The notes beneath the pieces are model-generated. The model was given only the letters and a program-made list of their open reading frames with translations, was not told the origin of the DNA and searched no databases. DNA of 18,204 nucleotides from Clostridia bacterium. Its GTDB lineage: Bacteria; Bacillota; Clostridia; Oscillospirales; CAG-272. The position numbers and the translations under genes are program-made. Positions 6,530 through 12,869 of the stretch are shown piece after piece (the first letter of the stretch is position 1; the number at the start of each line of letters is the position of its first letter). Location of the stretch: contig JAQXKW010000096.1 in the NCBI GenBank assembly GCA_029010655.1, forward strand, positions 1-18,204, in the 5' to 3' direction.

Positions 6530-8320
6530 ATGAAAATCACAAACGATATCCGCTATGTGGGCGTAAACGACCACGAAGTCGACCTTTTTGAGGGACAGTA
6601 CGACGTGCCAAACGGTATGGCGTATAACTCCTATGTGGTTCTTGACGAAAAAATCGCCGTTATGGACACGGTGGACAGAAGATTTACGCATGAATGGCTT
6701 GATAACATTTCAGGCGTTCTGGGCGACAGAAATCCCGATTACTTGGTGGTTCAGCATATGGAGCCCGACCATTCCGCAAATATCGCTCAGTTTATGAGCG
6801 CATACCCCAACGCCGTAATCGTTTCTTCCGCAAAGGCGTTTGTTATGATGCAGAACTTTTTCGGCACGGACTTTTCCGACCGCAGAATCGTTGTGGGAGA
6901 GGGCGACACCCTCACCTTGGGCCGCCACACGCTCACATTCCTGACAGCGCCCATGGTCCATTGGCCCGAGGTAATCGTAACCTACGACAGCACGGATAAG
7001 GTGCTGTTCTCCGCAGACGGCTTCGGCAAATTCGGCGCTCTTGATGTTGACGAGGAATGGGCTTGCGAGGCAAGAAGATATTATTTCGGTATCGTGGGCA
7101 AATACGGCGCACAGGTGCAGGCGCTTCTGAAAAAAGCGGCAACGGTGGATATCCGGATTATCTGCCCGCTCCACGGTCCCGTGCTTTCCGAAAACTTGGG
7201 CTATTATCTTGACCTTTACAATACATGGTCCTCCTACGGTACGGAGACCGAGGGTATAGTTATAGCATATACCTCCGTTTACGGCAACACAAAGAAGGCG
7301 GTAGAGCTTCTGGCAGAAAGGCTCAAGGCAAAGGGCTGTCCCAAGGTGGCAGTCAACGACCTTGCAAGAGTAGATATGGCAGAGGCTGTGGAGGACGCCT
7401 TCCGCTACGGAAAAATTGTGCTGGCCACAACTACATATAACGCCGATATTTTCCCGTTTATGAAGGAGTTTATCAATCACCTGACGGAGAGAGGCTTCAA
7501 AAATAAAACCGTCGGACTTATCGAAAACGGCTCCTGGGCGCCCCTTGCCGCAAAGACCATGCGTACAATGCTGGACGGCTGTAAAAACCTTACATTTACC
7601 GCATCTACCGTGAAGATTACCTCGGCGCTGAACGACGAAAGCAAGGCTCAGATCGAGGCTATGGCAGACGAGCTTACGAAGGAATACGTGGCGCAGAACG
7701 GGGAAACCGCCAATAAGAACGACCTGACGGCGCTGTTCAAAATAGGCTCCGGACTTTATGTGATAACATCAAACGACGGCAAAAAGGATAACGGACTTAT
7801 AGTAAATACCGTAACTCAGGTAACGGATTCCCCCAACCGTGTGGCAGTATGTATAAATAAGCTGAATTATTCTCATCATGTTATTAAGCAGACGGGAATA
7901 ATGAACGTAAACTGCCTGTCGGTGGACGCACCGTTCAGCATTTTTGAAAACTTCGGCTTCCAAAGCGGCAGAACTGCTGATAAATTTGCGGATAAAACGA
8001 TTCTCAGATCCGATAACGGTCTTGCGTTCCTGCCTAACTATATTAATGCGTTCATGTCGCTGAAGGTTGAGCAGTATGTGGATTTGGACACCCACGGCAT
8101 GTTTATCTGCTCCGTAACGGAAGCAAGAGTTATTTCCGATAGGGAAACCATGACATATACCTATTACCAGAATAACGTGAAGCCCAAGCCCCAAACGGAG
8201 GGTAAAAAAGGATGGGTTTGCAAAGTCTGCGGATATGTTTACGAGGGCGACGAGCTTCCCGAAGACATAGTATGCCCCCTGTGCAAGCACGGAGCGGCAG
8301 ATGTTGAGCCGATAGAATAA
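6530..8320 (+). CDS. fprA: Four-domain flavodiiron protein (diiron, flavodoxin, flavin reductase, rubredoxin)
   Basis: This 596-aa enzyme should reduce oxygen to water, and possibly nitric oxide, protecting an anaerobe. Residues 1-235 form the metallo-beta-lactamase-like diiron domain with all ligands visible: H76, E78 and D80 in HMEPDH, H144 in VHWPE, D163 in SADGFG and H215 in PLHGP. About 241-385 form a flavodoxin domain with the FMN phosphate loop TSVYGNTKK. About 400-555 form a flavin reductase-like (FMN-binding split-barrel) domain. Residues 560-596 are a rubredoxin with C564/C567 and C582/C585. The fusion carries its own electron relay, so electrons could pass from NAD(P)H through flavin and rubredoxin to the diiron site. 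A GGAGAGG ribosome site precedes the ATG. The rubredoxin gene follows after 21 bp. Confidence 0.92.
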   Translation: MKITNDIRYVGVNDHEVDLFEGQYDVPNGMAYNSYVVLDEKIAVMDTVDRRFTHEWLDNISGVLGDRNPDYLVVQHMEPDHSANIAQFMSAYPNAVIVSSAKAFVMMQNFFGTDFSDRRIVVGEGDTLTLGRHTLTFLTAPMVHWPEVIVTYDSTDKVLFSADGFGKFGALDVDEEWACEARRYYFGIVGKYGAQVQALLKKAATVDIRIICPLHGPVLSENLGYYLDLYNTWSSYGTETEGIVIAYTSVYGNTKKAVELLAERLKAKGCPKVAVNDLARVDMAEAVEDAFRYGKIVLATTTYNADIFPFMKEFINHLTERGFKNKTVGLIENGSWAPLAAKTMRTMLDGCKNLTFTASTVKITSALNDESKAQIEAMADELTKEYVAQNGETANKNDLTALFKIGSGLYVITSNDGKKDNGLIVNTVTQVTDSPNRVAVCINKLNYSHHVIKQTGIMNVNCLSVDAPFSIFENFGFQSGRTADKFADKTILRSDNGLAFLPNYINAFMSLKVEQYVDLDTHGMFICSVTEARVISDRETMTYTYYQNNVKPKPQTEGKKGWVCKVCGYVYEGDELPEDIVCPLCKHGAADVEPIE

Positions 8321-8341
8321 AAAGAGAAAGGAGAATATCAC

Positions 8342-8500
8342 ATGAAATATGTATGCGATGCCTGCGGATGGGAATATGACGAAGCTGTGGGCGATCCCGA
8401 TAACGGAATTGCTCCCGGCACCAAGTTTGAAGACCTTCCGGAGGATTTTGAGTGCCCCCTCTGCGGAGTAGGAAAAGATATGTTTTCTGCGGCTGAGTGA
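8342..8500 (+). CDS. Rubredoxin
   Basis: This 52-aa protein is a classical small rubredoxin. It has paired iron ligands C5 and C8 (CDACG) and C38 and C41 (CPLCG), and the family signature WEYDEAVGDPDNGIAPGTKF between them. It is a one-electron carrier in the cytoplasm. An AAAGGAGA ribosome site lies upstream. It is 21 bp downstream of a flavodiiron protein that already has a rubredoxin domain, so it may supply electrons to that enzyme or to a separate partner such as a peroxide or superoxide reductase. The terminator directly after it ends the operon. Confidence 0.93.
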   Translation: MKYVCDACGWEYDEAVGDPDNGIAPGTKFEDLPEDFECPLCGVGKDMFSAAE

Positions 8501-8513
8501 GGCTTGAAAAGGG

Positions 8514-8548
8514 AAAGGCTGTGGCAGATTATCTGCCACAGCCTTTTT
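8514..8548 (+). terminator. Intrinsic terminator after rubredoxin
   Basis: A long perfect stem, GGCTGTGGCAGAT with ATCTGCCACAGCC, is extended by AAA and TTT. It has a very short loop and is followed by a run of five T. It begins 14 bp after the rubredoxin stop and ends the DUF4037-fprA-rubredoxin transcript. Confidence 0.92.
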
Positions 8549-8550
8549 CC

Positions 8551-8791
8551 ATAGCATTACTTGCCGCACGGCGGCAAACGATGCGGCGCCGCCGCCAAGT
8601 TCGTGACGCACGAAAGGAAACAAAGCGTGCCACGCAATTTTGTATTTATACAGTCTATAATTCTTAAACATTTATATTGTTTTCTGCGGAGTTGGGTATT
8701 AACTCTAAACATCTTTTGCTTTTTTTTGCTGGCACATTTCCTTTTGATAACAACCATTATGCACATTAGAGATATAAGTCGAAAAATAAAT
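8551..8791. other. Non-coding stretch with a GC-rich inverted sequence at its left end
   Basis: No credible gene is seen. The left end (about 8560-8602) is GC-rich and nearly self-complementary around GGCGCC; the rest becomes AT-rich. Open frames on both strands here lack family resemblance and good ribosome sites. The composition change suggests a junction between the core operon and the accessory region to the right. Confidence 0.45.
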
Positions 8792-8870
8792 TTCTAAAAT
8801 TCTATTGACTTTCTATGATTTATGTGTTAGAATTCTAATAGAATTTAGAACAAAGGAGATAGAATTCTAT
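8792..8870. promoter_or_regulatory. Palindromic operator cluster around the promoter of the 114-aa protein
   Basis: Two exact palindromes based on AGAATTCT are present: TAGAATTCTA at 8828-8837, overlapping the -10, and ATAGAATTCTAT at 8859-8870, overlapping the start codon. In addition TTCTAAAATTCTAT at 8792-8805 is the near-exact reverse complement of ATAGAATTTAGAA at 8839-8851. Four related half-palindromic sites around one promoter strongly suggest a repressor operator. The repressor is not identified; it could be the downstream protein itself. Confidence 0.6.
8805..8833 (+). promoter_or_regulatory. Promoter of the 114-aa protein
   Basis: TTGACT at 8805-8810, a 17-bp spacer and TAGAAT at 8828-8833, with an extended TGT directly before the -10. 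The palindrome at 8828-8837 covers the -10, so a bound protein would block it. Confidence 0.75.
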
Positions 8871-9213
8871 GGATTACGAAAAAATTATTGTTGAGTTGTT
8901 AAGCAGAATACAAACTTTAGAAGAACAAGTGACTGTTTTAACGGCAAAACAAGAGAATAAGAAGAAAGAGGAAGAAAAAATGACAACAAATGATATATGT
9001 GAATACATTAATGAATTAAAAAGAAACGCCAAAGAATGTGGGAAAATAGTTCTTGTTTTACGGTCGGGTGATATCCATAAAGATTTAGGATTAAGAAATG
9101 CCATGCCGCAAGTGTGTAATGCGATGAGACACTGTATGCGGGAGAGTGACATTGTTCTTCACACTACACCAAGCGGATACTCGTGTACCATCGAAATAGA
9201 ATATAAACTTTAA
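8869..9213 (+). CDS. Uncharacterised 114-aa protein with N-terminal coiled coil
   Basis: Residues about 5-30 look like a short coiled coil (LLSRIQTLEEQVTVL). A lysine/glutamate-rich linker follows, then a compact C-terminal part from about residue 40. The sequence SGDIHKDLGLRNAMPQVCNAMR resembles a helix-turn-helix-like segment, followed by a short beta wing (GYSCTIEIEYKL). This pattern suggests a small DNA-binding protein, which would fit autoregulation through the palindromes at its promoter, but I cannot assign a family with certainty. The start at 8869 has AAAGGAGA 10 bp upstream. A second start at 8980 (MTTNDICEY) also has a GAGGAAG site and could give a shorter product without the coiled coil. 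The small gene at 9231 follows after 17 bp. Confidence 0.75.
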   Translation: MDYEKIIVELLSRIQTLEEQVTVLTAKQENKKKEEEKMTTNDICEYINELKRNAKECGKIVLVLRSGDIHKDLGLRNAMPQVCNAMRHCMRESDIVLHTTPSGYSCTIEIEYKL

Positions 9214-9230
9214 TTGTGGAGGCGAGTAAA

Positions 9231-9329
9231 ATGATTAAAAAAACAAATAAAGGAAGAAGACTCGGACTATTTATCGGCGGCGTGATGTTTGGTTTAGTAA
9301 GGGGCATCTTTTTCAAAAACAAATATTAA
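9231..9329 (+). CDS. Small cationic membrane peptide, 32 aa
   Basis: The reading frame encodes a basic N-terminus (MIKKTNKGRR), one hydrophobic glycine-containing segment (LGLFIGGVMFGLVRGIFF) and a basic tail (KNKY). It has an excellent GGAGG ribosome site at 9218-9222, 8 bp from the ATG, which is the main reason to call it real. It probably shares the transcript of the 114-aa protein. Possible roles include a toxin-like membrane peptide or a small structural peptide of a mobile element. No family is recognised. Confidence 0.6.
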   Translation: MIKKTNKGRRLGLFIGGVMFGLVRGIFFKNKY

Positions 9330-9330
9330 A

Positions 9331-9358
9331 CAAAGAGTTCCGCTGTTTTCACTCTTTG
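9331..9358. other. Hairpin after the 32-aa gene
   Basis: CAAAGAGT and ACTCTTTG form an 8-bp stem with a 12-base loop, beginning 2 bp after the stop codon. There is no T-run, so termination is uncertain. It may stabilise the 3' end of the transcript or begin the structured region that follows. Confidence 0.45.
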
Positions 9359-9394
9359 AACAGTTCGTTTATATTATACAACTCTCAAATTAAA

Positions 9395-9541
9395 GTGAAG
9401 TTGCGACGTTGCCGCAGTGAAGTAATGGCTTGCGCTGTTATGAAGTGTTGTGCTTAGCACAAAGTGAAGTGAAGTGTGCCCTCACGCCCGCCCGCAGGCA
9501 CTTCACCTGACGTAGCAAACTTCATGCGAAAAGCGTACTTC
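9395..9541. repeat. Structured repeat array 1 (GTGAAGT / ACTTCAC linkers)
   Basis: GTGAAGT or a close variant occurs at 9395-9401, 9417-9423, 9440-9446, 9464-9470 and 9469-9475. The inverted form ACTTCAC or ACTTCAT occurs at 9500-9506 and 9519-9525, with a shorter copy at 9537-9541. Small inverted repeats lie between the linkers, for example TTGTGC TTA GCACAA at 9448-9462. The left-half linkers can pair with the right-half linkers, giving a nested, branched fold. No protein is encoded here. Confidence 0.65.
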
Positions 9542-9560
9542 CCGTACCGACAGGCAGAAT

Positions 9561-9750
9561 CAATGCTAAGCATTGTATATCATCAACGGTAAAACCGTTG
9601 CATATAATCAAAACGAAGTTTTGTATATCATCATTGCGAAAGCAGTTTTCGATACACACCTAAAGGTGTGATGATATACAGTCCTACGGACTGATGAGAT
9701 ACAACGATAGCAACGCTATCGTTGATGATATGCCATTGCTTTCGCAATGG
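9561..9750. repeat. Structured repeat array 2 (small hairpins joined by GTATATCATCA / TGATGATATAC)
   Basis: At least seven perfect small hairpins are present: 9561-9575 (CAATGC/GCATTG), 9584-9600 (CAACGGT/ACCGTTG), 9609-9623 (CAAAAC/GTTTTG), 9655-9670 (CACACC/GGTGTG), 9679-9693 (CAGTCC/GGACTG), 9702-9724 (CAACGATAGC/GCTATCGTTG) and 9733-9750 (CCATTGC/GCAATGG). A less perfect one lies near 9633-9652. In the left half they are joined by GTATATCATCA-like linkers and in the right half by the complement TGATGATATAC. The linkers can therefore pair in nested order, giving a tree-like fold as RNA or single-stranded DNA. Confidence 0.85.
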
Positions 9751-9753
9751 ATA

Positions 9754-9785
9754 AAAAAATCTCGTTCCGAAGAACGAGATTTTTT
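9754..9785. terminator. Bidirectional intrinsic terminator
   Basis: A perfect 14-bp stem, AAAAAATCTCGTTC with GAACGAGATTTTTT, closes a CGAA loop. The A-run and T-run make it effective on both strands. It closes the structured region and separates it from the minus-strand gene at 9951. Confidence 0.9.
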
Positions 9786-9847
9786 GGTGGGGGAAGACAT
9801 GAATTTCGCCCCGCAAGTCCTTTGTTTATAGGGATTTTTGAATTTCG

Positions 9848-9867
9848 GTAGCCCAATAGTAGCCCAA
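9848..9867. repeat. Short phased direct repeat GTAGCCCAA
   Basis: GTAGCCCAA occurs at 9848-9856 and 9859-9867, an 11-bp period. Short phased direct repeats near the end of an integrated element can be arm-type binding sites of a tyrosine integrase. That reading fits the surrounding mobile-element character but is inference; no integrase gene lies beside it. Confidence 0.45.
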
Positions 9868-9891
9868 AATTGTTCAACGAAAAGTTGTATA

Positions 9892-9954
9892 ATAAGAACC
9901 TTTTTCAATTATTCTCTTTTGCGGTGCAATGTACTTGAAAGGGAGGGTTCTTAT
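9892..9954. repeat. Imperfect inverted repeat at the end of the 288-aa gene
   Basis: The left arm at 9892-9908 begins ATAAGAACC and ends TTCAA. The right arm at 9935-9954 begins TTGAA and ends GGTTCTTAT. The outer 9 bp match perfectly, the inner part has a small bulge, and the spacer is 26 bp. It includes the stop codon of the minus-strand gene. It may act as a 3' stabilising hairpin or mark an element end; there is no clear T-run after it. Confidence 0.5.
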
Positions 9955-10817
9955 TTTGCTTTAATGTTTAACAATAGTATATCAACAATTCTTGGGTATG
10001 AGCAAGAGGGTATTTCATTACCTAAAAACATTTTGAACAGGCAGGCCGTTTTATATGCTCTTAGACAGTGCTCGGCATACTCTACCTCGTGAGTTTTCAA
10101 TGCCCGGCATCCTACAGCAAAAATCTCTTCAAATTTTCTACAACTGTGTACCAAATCCATTGCGCCTTTTGGATTTGATTTGTTTGAGATTTTTACCCGG
10201 TCATTTTTCCAATTAATTTCGGCGTCCTTTTTCGCTCCTTTTGGAAACAAGCACGATGCCCCTACTTTTGAAAAACCGTCTGTAATAAAAACCGTATCTG
10301 GGAAGTGGAAGTGCAAGAACTTACTGCAAAAGGAAACCTGATTTCTATAATTTACTTTATTAGCGAACTCTTGTCCGTCGTAATCTGCGTAAGCCTTTAC
10401 TATAAGGTCGTTTAATTCCAGCACACTGTTTATGCCGTCAAATAAGTGTTCACAATCACTTTGAGAAAAATCAAACAGATAGCCGTTTTTCAGCGAGTTA
10501 ATTATATGCGGCGAGACTTTGGAAGAGTTTATTATGTATTCAGCAACGCTTGTAAAATATTTGCCCGTGCCGTCACCGGCATTATCCCTTGTCCTGGCTG
10601 CATCTTTATATTCAGGTTTAAAGGTATATCTTCTTTCGGGCGAGGCGGCATAGGAACGTCCTATTAGCCAAATCTTATCAGCTAATAAATTAACATTATT
10701 CCATTCTTGACCTTCCTTATTAATACACATATCATATAGGAGTTTGTTTCCAAACGAGCACTTTTCATTTGCTATCTCCCTAATGATTCTTTCTAATTTT
10801 TCAATATTCTCAATCAA
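9951..10817 (-). CDS. Uncharacterised 288-aa cytoplasmic protein
   Basis: I do not recognise a family. The protein is soluble, without signal peptide or membrane segment. The central part has a distinctive stretch, NQVSFCSKFLHFHFPDTVFITD (about residues 155-176, shown by its key residues C, H, H, D), that looks like a conserved core. An earlier tract (RRYTFKPEYKDAARTRDNAGDG) is rich in arginine and charge. The start codon is TTG at 10817, chosen because AGGTGA lies a few bases upstream and the reading frame MIENIEKLERII begins there. It follows the TIR operon in the same direction, about 130 bp after the second TIR-like gene, so it may be its last gene. Co-occurrence with TIR proteins makes a defence or effector role possible but unproven. 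Confidence 0.7.
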   Translation of the reverse strand: MIENIEKLERIIREIANEKCSFGNKLLYDMCINKEGQEWNNVNLLADKIWLIGRSYAASPERRYTFKPEYKDAARTRDNAGDGTGKYFTSVAEYIINSSKVSPHIINSLKNGYLFDFSQSDCEHLFDGINSVLELNDLIVKAYADYDGQEFANKVNYRNQVSFCSKFLHFHFPDTVFITDGFSKVGASCLFPKGAKKDAEINWKNDRVKISNKSNPKGAMDLVHSCRKFEEIFAVGCRALKTHEVEYAEHCLRAYKTACLFKMFLGNEIPSCSYPRIVDILLLNIKAK

Positions 10818-10831
10818 TTATTTCACCTACT

Positions 10832-10939
10832 TTATTCTTCAGATATCTGAATGGTTTCAACTACCTCATAAGTATTTTTATCGATAAGCTCAATTTGCTT
10901 TATAAAAAATTGTCGCGCAATAAATAACCAGTGAAACAT
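10832..10939 (-). CDS. Possible 35-aa small ORF or gene remnant
   Basis: An ATG at 10939 opens a 35-codon frame (MFHWLFIARQ to ETIQISEE) that fills the gap between the second TIR-like gene and the 288-aa gene. Its composition is protein-like, with a charged tail (IDKNTYEVVETIQ). No ribosome site is visible before the ATG, which lies 9 bp after the previous stop, so it would depend on translational reinitiation. It could be the truncated end of a lost gene. Low confidence. Confidence 0.3.
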   Translation of the reverse strand: MFHWLFIARQFFIKQIELIDKNTYEVVETIQISEE

Positions 10940-10948
10940 TAAAACTGA

Positions 10949-12868
10949 TTAACTTTGTTCTGTAATAAATTCCCCAAAATCTTCAGGATATTTTTTCCAT
11001 TCATCTAATGCATCAGAACCGGATATAGGGAATCCAACATCGATTGTTTTTACCAGACTATAATTTAAAGATTTCAAATTTCCGGTGTAATATGTAACTG
11101 TAGATTGCCCCCACATAAAAGCAGCCACAAGAATATTCTCATCATTTTCCTGTAAGATGTAACATTCAGGTTCATTAGAACTTTGAACTTCAATATCAAT
11201 ATTTTTTCTTGCGGAAAAATCAATAATAATTGAATTTGACAGAGTTTCCTTTCTTAAAGAATTATACAGAGAATCATAATTATATTCACCCATCAAGATT
11301 TTTGATGTAACGCCAATTAATGTATCTTTTTGAATTGTGTTCATTGCCGTTATTTCTTTATAAAAATCAACAGAATATCCAGGTCCGCCTGTTAGTTGAA
11401 AAGATGTTACTCCAGGATAATATAAAATATCTGATTCTTGATATATATTTCCGGATTTTCCAATATCCTGCGGAGCAATAACTTCAGCAGGGGCTATAAC
11501 CGCGCAAACAGCATAATCGTCCAACAGATTATTTGACATAGCATCGTAGTCTGTGGTTTTTGATAAATCAAAGTCCATCACTAATAGCTGTATATCCGTA
11601 TTTGCAATTCTATATGTTTTTGCATGTTCGTTTATACCGCCGCCAGCTGGCATCATTCTAACAAACTCAATTTCATATCCACTTTGTTTTAGCTCATTCA
11701 GAGTGATTCTTTCCCTCATCCAAGATGTGATAATATCACTAGAAATATCTCTTTCTTCGGGTGTATCCGTTCGTTGTTGCAGTGAAAATTCCAAATCTAT
11801 GTTACCGATAGAAATGGTTTCCAAAGTGTTTTCCATAGATGTAGTTATAACTATTCCGGTATCAATAAGTTTTATTTTAATTTTCCCGGAATTTGATTGA
11901 GAGTCAATAAAAGATAATTCAAACTCATCATCTGTCAATGTTGTGGATTCCTCAAGCCTAACCTTTTTATTCCCGTCAACTAAGCGTTCAAGGAAAACTT
12001 CAACAGTTTTTCCATTTTGAATGTTTATATAAAACAAAATATTCAAATCTTCGGTCTGATAGTATCCATCGTATCTGTTGTATATATTTTTGATAAAAGT
12101 TTTGCTGTTTTTAAATCCACTGATGGTTTTGAACATCGTTGCTGCCTCTATGTATTTACCATCATTCATTAACTTTTGCGCAGCATCATAAATCTCCTGT
12201 GATGTTAATTGAGGCTCATTGTTTTCTTTAGTTGGCGGAGGACCGAAAAGTACAAATCCAGCAACTACTGAAACAAACAAAATGCATAAAGAAACAATGC
12301 CTACTATTATCTTCTTTTTACGTGCTCTGGCTTTCCTTTCTTCAACATCAATTTCCTGCGATCGACCAAGCAAATTTAACACACCATTGGTCAAATCTAT
12401 GTCGGCGCCAATAGCATCATAATTTAGTGCCTGCAATTTTCTAATATCATGCGGCATTGACTCCGGACGCATCTCCGAATACACGGGTATTATTATTTTG
12501 TTCCCAAAATATTCAGAATAAGTAGCTAATAGCTTTTCAAAATAATTATCCTGTGTTCCAATAATCAGCACAATCTTCGCTTTGTTTATTGCATTATACC
12601 GTAGATTTATCAAATCATCTCCTACGGCATCAGCAGCAGAAATGTGCTCATAAAATACATCAACTTTTTTTGCCTCTAATTTTTGGAAGATATCCGATGC
12701 TATAATACTGTCTTTGGTCCTTCGACCTTGAGCATCATTTTCGATATAACATAAAAAAACGTCGATGTTTTCAAAGATATGATCAATCGCTTGACGTGCA
12801 CCACAATTAGTGCAAACGCCAACACCGTTTTTCAATATTAATTTCCCACCGCAATTGGCACACCTCAT
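10949..12868 (-). CDS. Zinc-ribbon, degenerate TIR-like, single-TM protein
   Basis: This 639-aa protein parallels the next gene upstream. Residues 1-25 form a zinc ribbon (C3, C6, C19, C22). About 35-166 align with a TIR domain: DVFLCYIENDAQGRRTKDS matches the first strand and following motif of the neighbour. At the position of the catalytic WxxxE motif it reads LATYSEYF, with a possible E119 but no tryptophan, so NADase activity is doubtful. A transmembrane helix lies at about 186-208. A TPR-like unit at 223-262 ends GFKNSK. About 265-639 is a large, probably extracytoplasmic region of mixed beta content that I cannot assign. The start is 1 bp after the upstream stop, and the ribosome site lies within that gene. 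It is likely a non-catalytic or regulatory partner of the active TIR protein. Confidence 0.8.
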   Translation of the reverse strand: MRCANCGGKLILKNGVGVCTNCGARQAIDHIFENIDVFLCYIENDAQGRRTKDSIIASDIFQKLEAKKVDVFYEHISAADAVGDDLINLRYNAINKAKIVLIIGTQDNYFEKLLATYSEYFGNKIIIPVYSEMRPESMPHDIRKLQALNYDAIGADIDLTNGVLNLLGRSQEIDVEERKARARKKKIIVGIVSLCILFVSVVAGFVLFGPPPTKENNEPQLTSQEIYDAAQKLMNDGKYIEAATMFKTISGFKNSKTFIKNIYNRYDGYYQTEDLNILFYINIQNGKTVEVFLERLVDGNKKVRLEESTTLTDDEFELSFIDSQSNSGKIKIKLIDTGIVITTSMENTLETISIGNIDLEFSLQQRTDTPEERDISSDIITSWMRERITLNELKQSGYEIEFVRMMPAGGGINEHAKTYRIANTDIQLLVMDFDLSKTTDYDAMSNNLLDDYAVCAVIAPAEVIAPQDIGKSGNIYQESDILYYPGVTSFQLTGGPGYSVDFYKEITAMNTIQKDTLIGVTSKILMGEYNYDSLYNSLRKETLSNSIIIDFSARKNIDIEVQSSNEPECYILQENDENILVAAFMWGQSTVTYYTGNLKSLNYSLVKTIDVGFPISGSDALDEWKKYPEDFGEFITEQS

Positions 12869-12869
12869 C

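Noticed and set aside
6710..7480. 256-codon open frame opposite fprA
   Set aside because: Overlaps the intact flavodiiron gene with all metal ligands; cysteine/histidine-rich nonsense composition typical of an antisense shadow.
7769..8671. 300-codon open frame opposite fprA, rubredoxin and terminator
   Set aside because: Runs through two real genes and a strong terminator on the other strand; no recognisable domain.
8557..8797. Two overlapping frames of 69-78 codons on opposite strands
   Set aside because: No convincing ribosome site or domain; the region is GC-rich inverted sequence followed by a promoter for the next gene.
9561..9750. CRISPR array
   Set aside because: The repeated linkers are only about 11 bp, appear in both orientations, and the intervening sequences are hairpins of varying length rather than spacers; no cas genes.
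9786..9890. tRNA gene or tRNA 3' end as an attachment site
   Set aside because: No cloverleaf arms or T-loop sequence could be found on either strand.
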